Assembly (NCBI GenBank): GCA_022865365.1
Contig: JALHSW010000522.1
Coordinates: forward strand, 1-7,051
Reading direction: 5' to 3'
Length of the DNA: 7,051 nt
Source of the DNA: Acidimicrobiia bacterium
GTDB taxonomy: Bacteria > Actinomycetota > Acidimicrobiia > IMCC26256 > PALSA-555
Part shown: positions 1-5,648 of the stretch, one piece after another
Numbering within the stretch: position 1 is the stretch's first letter
How the letters are laid out: the number at the start of each line of letters is the position of its first letter
Notes under the pieces: generated by a model
What the model saw: the letters and a program-made list of their open reading frames with translations, nothing else
What the model was told of the DNA's origin: nothing
Databases searched by the model: none
Program-made: the position numbers and the translations under genes

Positions 1-1
1 G

Positions 2-577
2 GCGCGGGTCGATCGGCTCGCCGAGACGACCGCCTTGATGCGCGCGTACTTCGCCGGAGGCGAGATCGACGTCTCCGGAGCGCACGTGAACGCACACGGC
101 TTCACCGCGGTGCCCACGCTCGCCCATGCGCCCCGCATCATGCTCGGCGGCGGCTCACCACGGGTGCTGCGGATGGCCGGCGAGCTCGCCGACATCGTGA
201 GCCTGAACTTCGACAACCGCTCGGGCCGGATCGGGCCCGAGGGCTTCACCTCCGGCACGGCGAGCCGTACCGACGAGAAGCTGGCGTGGGTTCGCGAAGG
301 CGCCGGCGATCGGTACGAACACGTCGAGCTCGAGATCGCCTCGTACCTCACGATGGTGAGCGACGACCGCGACTCCGTCCTCGAAGGGATGACCCCGATG
401 TTCGGGCTCACGCCCGACGAGCTCGCCGAGCACCCCCACACCCTGGTCGGCTCCACGGATCAGATCGCCGAGACGCTCGTCGCACGCAGGGAGCGCTTCG
501 GCATCGCCTACGTCACGGTCGGGGTCGAGGTACTCGAGGCGTTCGCGCCGGTCGTCGAACAGCTCGCGGGCACATGA
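2..577 (+). CDS. LLM-class (probably F420-dependent) oxidoreductase, 3' part
   Basis: C-terminal 191 residues of a luciferase-like monooxygenase-fold oxidoreductase. The frame is open to the left edge, so the start lies outside; family members of roughly 290 residues imply that about 100 N-terminal residues are missing. Visible hallmarks are the strand-turn segment RIMLGGGSPRVLRMAGELAD followed by IVSLN, typical of the cofactor-phosphate-binding part of the barrel. A late HTLVGSTDQIAETLVARRE segment is the usual 'G(S/T)xxxIAE' helix, and the end (YVTVGVEVLEAFAPVVEQLAG) resembles actinobacterial F420-dependent members of the TIGR03621 type. Such enzymes transfer hydride between F420H2 (or FMN) and small organic substrates in the cytoplasm; the substrate here is unknown. 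The stop codon overlaps the ATG of the SnoaL-like gene (ATGA), so the two are probably co-transcribed and translationally coupled. Assignment to the LLM fold is firm; F420 rather than FMN use is inferred from family resemblance. Confidence 0.88.
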   Translation, partial: ARVDRLAETTALMRAYFAGGEIDVSGAHVNAHGFTAVPTLAHAPRIMLGGGSPRVLRMAGELADIVSLNFDNRSGRIGPEGFTSGTASRTDEKLAWVREGAGDRYEHVELEIASYLTMVSDDRDSVLEGMTPMFGLTPDELAEHPHTLVGSTDQIAETLVARRERFGIAYVTVGVEVLEAFAPVVEQLAGT

Positions 578-1035
578 CCGATTCGATCGACGAGGCAGTC
601 CGGCGTCTCGTCGACGAGCGCGAGATCGTCGGTCTGGCGGTGCGTTACTGCCTGGCAGTCGACGCACGGGACTACGACGCGCTCCGCGACGTCTTTGTTG
701 CCGACGCGACGGCATGTTTCGCCGGGCGCGACGAGATCGGCCTGGAGGCGATCATCGGCCGGTGCCGCGACACGCTCGATCCCTGCGACGCGACTCAGCA
801 TCTGGTGAGCAACCACCTCGTGACGCTGGAGGGCGACACCGCCACCGCCCAGTGCGAGCTCCAGGCCCAGCACGTGCGCCGAGGCGGCGACGGAGGATCG
901 ACCTTCACCCTCGGCGGCCGGTACCGGGACCGAGTCACCCGCACCCCGGCCGGGTGGCGCATCGCGCACCGCGAGCTCGAGGTCGTGTGGATTGCCGGCA
1001 ATCCGGGCGTGCTGGGCCGACCGCCCGGCCCGTGA
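574..1035 (+). CDS. SnoaL-like / NTF2-fold protein
   Basis: A 153-residue protein of the SnoaL-like (NTF2 cone) superfamily, the usual length for the SnoaL_4-type group. Visible signatures are an N-terminal helix pair ending RYCLAVDARDYDALRDVF (D30 and D33 in the common acidic pocket position), DATQHLVSNHLVTLEGD with H76 and N80, and the strand GGRYRDRVTRTPAGWRI followed by HRELE and a Trp-containing last strand. The family includes polyketide cyclases, ketosteroid-isomerase-like and dehydratase-like enzymes, so the reaction could be isomerisation, dehydration or cyclisation of a small hydrophobic molecule; the substrate is not identifiable. The ATG overlaps the stop of the upstream oxidoreductase and there is no clear ribosome binding site, which favours translational coupling. 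The 3' half is repeated as a degenerate copy at about 5031-5261. Function beyond the fold is inference. Confidence 0.88.
   Translation: MTDSIDEAVRRLVDEREIVGLAVRYCLAVDARDYDALRDVFVADATACFAGRDEIGLEAIIGRCRDTLDPCDATQHLVSNHLVTLEGDTATAQCELQAQHVRRGGDGGSTFTLGGRYRDRVTRTPAGWRIAHRELEVVWIAGNPGVLGRPPGP
905..981 (+). repeat. 77-bp perfect direct repeat, copy 1
   Basis: Inside the intact SnoaL-like gene, encoding the segment from the last residues before GGRYRD to RELE. It is identical base for base to 5146-5222, including all third codon positions, with a mismatch immediately at each end (904/5145 and 982/5223). The two copies are 4241 bp apart in the same orientation. Confidence 0.95.
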
Positions 1036-1062
1036 TCCTGCGGGTCACGCGGCTCGGAGCGG

Positions 1063-1068
1063 TAGAGT
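1063..1068 (+). promoter_or_regulatory. possible -10 box for the 1109-1621 gene
   Basis: TAGAGT fits the actinobacterial TANNNT -10 consensus and lies in the 73-bp gap after the SnoaL-like stop. It would place a transcript start near 1075, giving a leader of about 35 nt that contains the ribosome binding site. No convincing -35 element is seen, and read-through from the upstream operon is equally possible. Confidence 0.3.
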
Positions 1069-1095
1069 TCGCTGGCATGCACCTGCCGTCGAACG

Positions 1096-1102
1096 AGGGA
1101 GG
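1096..1102 (+). promoter_or_regulatory. ribosome binding site deciding the start at 1109
   Basis: AGGGAGG lies 6 nt before the ATG at 1109. It is the strongest Shine-Dalgarno match on the left side of the window and selects this ATG over the longer open frame that begins upstream inside the SnoaL-like gene. Confidence 0.75.
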
Positions 1103-1108
1103 CCAGCG

Positions 1109-1621
1109 ATGGCGAAGAAGGCCGGCCACCGCGCCGTGTACAAGAGCTCAGCGGTCGAGTGGGTCGACGACTACCTGCAGGACCCCGCGAACTATGCCGA
1201 GGCTCTCGACCTGCTGCTGAATCATCCGGACGCGCTCTCCGACATCACCGACCTCTTCGAGCGCGACGGGCGCGCGCTCGACGGGCCCAACACGTCGGCC
1301 GGCTTCCAGGACAGGTGGCTGGCGGCGGGCGGGCGCTTCGCCGCGTATCCTGTCGAGGAGGCGATGCGGCAGGGCTACACGCTCGCGATCGGGCTTGCGA
1401 GCGAGAAGCAGGTGCCGATCGAGACCTTCTGGGTGGCGGGCTTCAGCGACACCTTCGAGATCCACGTCTGTGAGGGTGCGCGCCAGGTCACGGTCCACGT
1501 CTTCCTCCCGCCGGTCGACGAGCAGGGCTCCCGCAACGCCACGCGCTCGAAGAGCTGGGCGGTCGACGGCACGGGTCCCGCGCCCCGGTCGAGCAGCGGC
1601 CGGGACCTCACCGCCGACTGA
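1109..1621 (+). CDS. hypothetical protein, 170 aa
   Basis: I do not recognise this protein. It begins MAKKAGHRAVYKSSA after a good ribosome binding site. Residues about 13-52 look helical and acidic (VEWVDDYLQ, EALDLLLNHPDAL, DITDLFERDG). Residues about 85-134 contain alternating hydrophobic stretches compatible with a small beta-sheet (TLAIGLA, IETFWVAGF, FEIHVCEG, VTVHVFLPP). The last 35 residues are polar, rich in Ser, Arg, Asp and Gly, and probably disordered. There is no signal peptide, membrane segment or recognisable catalytic motif, so it is probably cytoplasmic. Third-position G/C preference along the whole frame and the ribosome binding site support it as real. It lies 73 bp after the SnoaL-like gene on the same strand and converges on the cyclase gene. 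No function is assigned. Confidence 0.75.
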   Translation: MAKKAGHRAVYKSSAVEWVDDYLQDPANYAEALDLLLNHPDALSDITDLFERDGRALDGPNTSAGFQDRWLAAGGRFAAYPVEEAMRQGYTLAIGLASEKQVPIETFWVAGFSDTFEIHVCEGARQVTVHVFLPPVDEQGSRNATRSKSWAVDGTGPAPRSSSGRDLTAD

Positions 1622-1630
1622 CGCGCCGTC

Positions 1631-4600
1631 TCAGCGGCCACCGAGTGCCCTGGCTTGTTCGCACAAGCGCCGCATCCCGAGCCGGGATGTCTCCTCGACC
1701 ACGCCACGGAGCAGGGCGGCGGTGGCTTCCGCGTCGCCGGCGCGCCCGCGTGCCCCGAGGAACCGCGCCTGCCAGTACCGAGTCCGGACCAGCAACGCGT
1801 GGCCGCGGATCTGGGTCTCGAGGGCTACCGCGGATTCGAAGCGATCCGACGACTCGTCCCATCGCTCGAGCACCGTCCCCAGCATCCCGAGGTAGCGGTC
1901 TGCGGCGCCGAGACAGGCAAGCCCGGTAAGCGCACTGAGGAGCCGGCCTTCGAACGGGGCGAGGAGCTCGGAAAGGATCGACGCGTGCTCCGGCGCGCCA
2001 CAGGCGGCGGCCACCTCGGCCAACAGGGCGAGACTGGCCGCCCACGAGCTCGCGTGTACGCCGCGACGAAAGTCGTCGGCGAGCACGACATCGAGCTCGT
2101 GTGCCGCCGCGGTCTCGTCGTCGGCCTCGAGCAGCGCAAGCGCGAACATCGCCCGGACGTACAAGCTGTCGGGCTGCTCCTCGGCGATGAGCGCCATGGG
2201 CGCGGCGAGGATCGCGAGCCCACCCTGCTCGCGCGCCAGATAGAAGGACTGAACCTGGTGAAACCCTCCGACGGCGCGATATGAGCGCGCGTACCCGCGC
2301 ATCTCGTTCCCGCGAGCCCGCACCTCGTCGAATCGTCCTTCGAGCAGCGCCCGCGTGGCCCGCCACTGCACCGCGTAGACCTTGGCCGGCAACCACCTCA
2401 GATCGTCACCGATCCGGGTGAGCCGGACGATGGTCGAAGAGAGCGCGTCGGCGTCGCCGAGGTCGAGATGGGCGCCGGCCAGGACACGCAGGCCGTACGC
2501 GGTCGCTGTCGCGGCCCGGCCGCCCGCGCTCTCGCCAAGGGCGACGAGCTCCTCGCCGATCGCCACCCGCTCCGCGACCCCCGGCGTTCCCTCGAGACTG
2601 AAGGCGCGCGCGTAGAGCGCGTCGGCCAGGGTCAGCGGGTCGCCGACGGTGCGCGCCAAGTTGAGCGCTTCGTCGGCCAACGCGCGGCCGTCGCGGCCGC
2701 GGAGCTGCTGCGACGCGTACTTGAACGCCTCGAGAGCGAGCAGTCGGGCTCGCAACGCCGGGAGGAGTTCGCCGAGCGCCGCGATCGCCTCGTCGAAGAG
2801 GCGCCCGACTTCGGCCGGATGCCCGGAGAACGCGGGCTCGACGAACACCGCGACGCCACGCGCGAACTGCTCGGGTGAACCCTCGGCGCGAGCCGCTTCG
2901 ACCGCGTCCAGCGCGGCCTTGACCCCGGCCTGCTCGTCGACGTAGACGAGCGCGTCGGCCCGGTCGATGAGGAGCTCGACGCGCCGGCTGGCGTCGGGCG
3001 GACCGTGTTGGTCGAGGAAGCGGAGCGCGAGCTCGAAGGAGCTCGCCGCGTCCTCGAACGCGAGGTCGGCGACGGCGTCACGCCCGGCTCTCGTCGCGTA
3101 CTCGATCGCCTTGGCAGCCGTGCCGAGAGCCACCGCCTGGGCGAAGTGGTGCGCGAGGGCCGCGGCCGGATACGTGGTGCCTCCCGCCACCTCCATCGCC
3201 GCGCCGACACGCGCGTGCAGCCGGGCGCGCTTAGCCGATCCCAGCTCGGCGTCGATGGTCTGGCGGATGAGGTCATGGGAGAACGCGTAGAGCGGGATCG
3301 GCCCGGGCTGCTCGCGGACGAGCCCCGCGCCGACGGCCAGGTCCAGAGAGTCGAGCACGTCCTCGATCGGTCGGCCGGCAGCTCGACCGAGCAGCGCGGC
3401 GTCGAACTCCAGCCCCACGACGGCGGCCACGTCGAGAACCTCTTCGACCGGACTCGGCAGCCGCCGCAGGCGACGCGCCACGACGTCGCGTACCCCCGCC
3501 GGCAGATCCAGCGCCGCGAGGTCGACCTCCCCGGTCCCGGTGGTCGCCACGGCAGACAGGGCCTCGGTCTCGATCAGGTGACGCAGCAGCTCCTCGAGGA
3601 AGAGTGGATTGCCGCCGGTCACGCGGTGCAGGGCCGCGGCGAACGGTGGCGTCACCTCGTGTCCCGCGATCCCTCGGAGCAGGGCCTCGCTCGCAGGCTC
3701 CGAGAGCCCGTCGAGCGCCACCCCCGTCACGACATCCTGACGTCGGAGGTCGGCCACCAGATCGGCGAGCGGGTGGCCGCGAGGAAGCTCACGGTCGCGG
3801 TAGCAGAGAACGACGAGGAGCGCGGCCGCCGGAGTTGCGCGCAGGACGTGCCGGAGTAGGAGCAGCGTGGGCTTGTCGGCCCAGTGCAGGTCGTCCAGGA
3901 GGAGCACGGTCGATCGGGTCGCGCAGATCCCCGCCAGCAACGTCGTGATGGCCTCGAACAACCGGTAGCGCTCGGCCTCGGGGTCGTGCCGCGCCGGGTG
4001 CGACGGCCCAGGGATCCGTCCGAGGAGCTCGGGGAAGATGCGGGCGAGGTCCTGCTCGAGGCCGTGCAGATGCTCGTGCAGGATCGATGGCGCCAGCATG
4101 CCGAGGTACGGACGAAGTGCTTCGACGAAGGGCTGGTATGGGACGATCACCTCCTCGTCGCATCGCCCGTAGAGCACCGCCCCGCCCTGTGCCGAGACGT
4201 CGCGCGCCAGCTCGGCTGCGAGTCGGGTCTTGCCCATGCCGGGTTCCCCGGCCACGAGCGCGACCTGCCGCGCACCGTCGCCGGCCGACTCCCAGGCCCG
4301 TCGGAGGCGATCGAGCTCCACGCCGCGCCCGACAAGCGTTTCGACGACGGGAGCGAACGAGGGTCCCGGGAGCCGCGCGCTCTCGGGAAACGCGTCGAGT
4401 GACTTCAAGGGCGGGAACCGGGCCGGCAGGCCGGCGATGGTCAGCTGGTACGCGTGCTCGGGCCGGGAGAGACCGCGGAGCCGATGCGCGCCCAGATCTT
4501 CGATTCCGAGATCGGCGGGCAGCGCGTCCCGAACTAGCTCGGCACTCACCTGCGACAGCACGACCTGGCCTCCGTGCGCGGTCGCCATCAGCCGCGCGGC

Positions 4601-4951
4601 GCGGTTGAGCGCGGGGCCGAAGTAGTCGCCGTCTCGCTCTTGGGCGCTGCCGGTGTGAATGCCGATCCGCACCCGCAGCGGCCCCGTCACCTCCCACGCC
4701 TCGGACGACAGGGCGCGGGCCGCAGCCACCGCCGCGTCAACGGCGTCGGGCGCGTTGGCGAACACCGCGTGGATCCCGTCGCCAGTCGACTTCACGACGT
4801 GGCCGGCATGGGACTCGACGGCCGCATGCAACAGCAAGTCGTGCCGGGCGAGGGCGTCGGGCATCGCCTCGGTGTGCTCCTCCCACAGGCTTGTCGAGCC
4901 CTCGAGGTCCGTGAAGAGGAACGTGACGGTCCCGGTGGGGAGTTCGGCCAT
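1631..4951 (-). CDS. class III adenylate cyclase / AAA-type ATPase / helical-repeat fusion protein
   Basis: A 1106-residue cytoplasmic signalling protein with no membrane segment. Residues about 6-172 form a class III cyclase catalytic domain starting TGTVTFLFTDLEGST. The metal-binding aspartates D14 and D58 (KSTGDG), the adenine-specifying pair K54 and D109, and the transition-state residues N116 and R120 (ALNRAAR) are all present, so cAMP formation from ATP is likely. A linker leads to a STAND/AAA-like ATPase region at about 200-460, with Walker A GEPGMGKT (235-242), Walker B LLLDDLHWAD (350-359) and the later GGNPLFLEELL motif. From about 570 to the C terminus the protein is Ala/Leu-rich helical, consistent with TPR-like repeats. 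Actinobacterial relatives often add a LuxR-type DNA-binding domain at the C terminus; none is visible here, and the protein ends LCEQARALGGR. The ATG at 4951 gives the usual family N terminus MAELPTGTVTFLFTD and follows a GGGAGG-type ribosome binding site; the open frame continues upstream but only as antisense of the SnoaL remnant. Confidence 0.93.
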   Translation of the reverse strand: MAELPTGTVTFLFTDLEGSTSLWEEHTEAMPDALARHDLLLHAAVESHAGHVVKSTGDGIHAVFANAPDAVDAAVAAARALSSEAWEVTGPLRVRIGIHTGSAQERDGDYFGPALNRAARLMATAHGGQVVLSQVSAELVRDALPADLGIEDLGAHRLRGLSRPEHAYQLTIAGLPARFPPLKSLDAFPESARLPGPSFAPVVETLVGRGVELDRLRRAWESAGDGARQVALVAGEPGMGKTRLAAELARDVSAQGGAVLYGRCDEEVIVPYQPFVEALRPYLGMLAPSILHEHLHGLEQDLARIFPELLGRIPGPSHPARHDPEAERYRLFEAITTLLAGICATRSTVLLLDDLHWADKPTLLLLRHVLRATPAAALLVVLCYRDRELPRGHPLADLVADLRRQDVVTGVALDGLSEPASEALLRGIAGHEVTPPFAAALHRVTGGNPLFLEELLRHLIETEALSAVATTGTGEVDLAALDLPAGVRDVVARRLRRLPSPVEEVLDVAAVVGLEFDAALLGRAAGRPIEDVLDSLDLAVGAGLVREQPGPIPLYAFSHDLIRQTIDAELGSAKRARLHARVGAAMEVAGGTTYPAAALAHHFAQAVALGTAAKAIEYATRAGRDAVADLAFEDAASSFELALRFLDQHGPPDASRRVELLIDRADALVYVDEQAGVKAALDAVEAARAEGSPEQFARGVAVFVEPAFSGHPAEVGRLFDEAIAALGELLPALRARLLALEAFKYASQQLRGRDGRALADEALNLARTVGDPLTLADALYARAFSLEGTPGVAERVAIGEELVALGESAGGRAATATAYGLRVLAGAHLDLGDADALSSTIVRLTRIGDDLRWLPAKVYAVQWRATRALLEGRFDEVRARGNEMRGYARSYRAVGGFHQVQSFYLAREQGGLAILAAPMALIAEEQPDSLYVRAMFALALLEADDETAAAHELDVVLADDFRRGVHASSWAASLALLAEVAAACGAPEHASILSELLAPFEGRLLSALTGLACLGAADRYLGMLGTVLERWDESSDRFESAVALETQIRGHALLVRTRYWQARFLGARGRAGDAEATAALLRGVVEETSRLGMRRLCEQARALGGR

Positions 4952-4954
4952 CAC

Positions 4955-4960
4955 CCTCCC
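4955..4960 (-). promoter_or_regulatory. ribosome binding site of the cyclase gene
   Basis: Read on the minus strand, GGGAGG precedes the ATG at 4951 with a short spacer of about 3 nt. It supports this start over the in-frame ATG at 4981, which has no such sequence. The short spacing may lower initiation. Confidence 0.5.
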
Positions 4961-5004
4961 AAGGGCGGTCGCGGAAATCATCGCCCGATCGCGGCGCGAC
5001 CCAG

Positions 5005-5010
5005 ACGCTA
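5005..5010 (-). promoter_or_regulatory. possible -10 box for the cyclase gene
   Basis: On the minus strand the gap reads TAGCGT, fitting TANNNT, about 54 nt upstream of the cyclase ATG. No clear -35 element is present at the expected distance. If real, the promoter's upstream part overlaps the left end of the SnoaL-like remnant. Confidence 0.22.
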
Positions 5011-5030
5011 GACCTCGGGCGCGCCCAGAA

Positions 5031-5261
5031 CCGACGGCGCGACTCGCCGGGCGCCACGAGATCGGCCTCGACGCGATCATCCGCCGATGCCGCGAGACCC
5101 TCGATCCCTGCGACGCGACCCAGCATCTCGTGCGCAGCCACGTCGTCACCCTCGGCGGCCGGTACCGGGACCGAGTCACCCGCACCCCGGCCGGGTGGCG
5201 CATCGCGCACCGCGAGCTCGAGTTCGTGTGGATTGCCGGTAACCCGGGCGTGCCGGGCTGA
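5031..5261 (+). pseudogene. truncated, internally deleted copy of the SnoaL-like gene
   Basis: This stretch matches the 3' two thirds of the SnoaL-like gene at 574-1035. The translated match runs from HEIGLDAIIRRCRETLDPCD through HLVRSHVVTL, then directly to GGRYRDRVTRTPAGWRI and a TGA at 5259-5261. The N-terminal roughly 45 residues are absent: sequence to the left is the cyclase upstream region and no start codon or ribosome binding site fits. An 84-bp in-frame deletion removes the equivalent of residues 86-113 of the intact protein, including central strands of the NTF2 fold. The final stop arises where the intact gene has CGA (1018-1020), so the remnant ends five codons early. It is about 86% identical by eye over the 96 bp before the deletion point and perfect over 5146-5222. 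Loss of the start and core strands argues against a working protein. Confidence 0.85.
5146..5222 (+). repeat. 77-bp perfect direct repeat, copy 2
   Basis: Second copy of the 905-981 repeat, inside the SnoaL-like remnant. Its left boundary coincides with the point where 84 bp are missing relative to the intact gene. Beyond its right end the copies differ at five positions in about 40 bp. Confidence 0.95.
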
Positions 5262-5293
5262 GGGCCGAGACGCGCCGGGACGGGTCGGCCAAT

Positions 5294-5303
5294 TGACCGG
5301 TCA
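5294..5303. promoter_or_regulatory. palindromic operator candidate
   Basis: TGACCGGTCA is a perfect 10-bp palindrome, one base upstream of a -10 box and 14 bp before the NIPSNAP start codon. Short perfect palindromes in this position are typical binding sites of TetR-family repressors, which would block RNA polymerase here. No regulator gene is in the window, so the protein partner is unknown. Confidence 0.5.
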
Positions 5304-5304
5304 G

Positions 5305-5310
5305 TATGCT
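5305..5310 (+). promoter_or_regulatory. -10 box of a probable leaderless promoter
   Basis: TATGCT matches TANNNT, and its last T is 7 nt before the A of the ATG at 5317, the distance expected between a -10 box and the transcript start. No Shine-Dalgarno sequence precedes that ATG. Together these suggest that the operon mRNA begins at or within a base or two of the start codon. The -35 region is not recognisable and would overlap or lie just left of the palindrome. Confidence 0.5.
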
Positions 5311-5316
5311 CCCGAG

Positions 5317-5637
5317 ATGCCCGGTTCGCGTCTGCCCTGCCTCCACGTCACCCTGAAGATCCGCCCCGGACAGATCGCCCGCTTCAACGAGGTCATGGCC
5401 GAGATGGTCCCGGAGATGGAAGCGCGGGGCTGGAAGCTCCTCGGCGCGTGGTCGAACCTCATCGGGCGCCTCGACACCGTGGTCGACCTGTGGGAAGTCG
5501 AAGACGCCAACGCCGTGCGATCCACGCTGGTGGCCGCGGCCGGGCACCCCGACTTCCCCCGGTGGTACGAGACGCTCAGCGACGTGGTCCTCGAAGAGAC
5601 GCTCCAGCTGATGCTCCCGCTCCCCTACATGCGCTGA
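5317..5637 (+). CDS. NIPSNAP-family protein
   Basis: A 106-residue protein, one NIPSNAP (dimeric alpha-beta barrel) domain in length. It opens with a beta strand LHVTLKIRPGQIARFNEVM, followed by a helix, then the family-typical block KLLGAWSNLIGRLDTVVDLWE (residues 40-60), where a Gly-x-Trp strand leads into a turn and a 'vv-LW' strand. The C-terminal helix and tail (FPRWYETLSDVVLEETLQLM, then PLPY) are also typical. Bacterial NIPSNAP proteins are small cytoplasmic proteins often encoded with catabolic enzymes; the biochemical role is not established and may be substrate binding or a barrel-type enzyme. The ATG at 5317 is chosen because the domain starts right after it and because a -10 box sits at leaderless distance; a longer frame from TTG 5233 would run through the end of the SnoaL remnant. 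It is the first gene of an operon with the Rieske oxygenase 11 bp downstream. Confidence 0.85.
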   Translation: MPGSRLPCLHVTLKIRPGQIARFNEVMAEMVPEMEARGWKLLGAWSNLIGRLDTVVDLWEVEDANAVRSTLVAAAGHPDFPRWYETLSDVVLEETLQLMLPLPYMR

Positions 5638-5641
5638 GGAG
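5636..5641 (+). promoter_or_regulatory. ribosome binding site of the Rieske oxygenase gene
   Basis: GAGGAG overlaps the NIPSNAP stop codon (5635-5637) and lies 7 nt before the ATG at 5649. It fixes the start within a much longer open frame and couples the gene to its upstream neighbour. Confidence 0.75.
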
Positions 5642-5648
5642 ACCCCCC

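Noticed and set aside
1655..4402. Several plus-strand open frames of 100-280 residues opposite the cyclase gene.
   Set aside because: They show low-complexity, Arg- or Glu-rich composition without domain motifs, and lie antisense to a gene with intact catalytic motifs throughout.
5017..5026. Palindrome GGGCGCGCCC in the cyclase upstream region as an operator.
   Set aside because: A pure G/C palindrome is common in this composition and is not positioned clearly against a convincing promoter.
4952..5203. An 84-residue N-terminal extension of the cyclase from an ATG at 5203.
   Set aside because: The added residues are mostly the antisense translation of the SnoaL remnant, the same antisense peptide appears opposite the intact SnoaL gene, and the family N terminus begins at the ATG at 4951 with a ribosome binding site.
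5263..5290. Inverted repeat GGCCGA / TCGGCC as a possible terminator after the SnoaL remnant.
   Set aside because: Only 6 bp of stem with a 16-nt loop and no T-tract; expected by chance in such GC-rich DNA.
5233..5316. A longer NIPSNAP start at TTG 5233.
   Set aside because: It would translate the out-of-frame end of the SnoaL remnant and the promoter region. The domain begins directly after ATG 5317.
5448..5648. A 67-residue N-terminal extension of the Rieske oxygenase.
   Set aside because: It overlaps the NIPSNAP gene out of frame, is Arg-rich in the manner of a shadow frame, and the ATG at 5649 has a well-placed GAGGAG.
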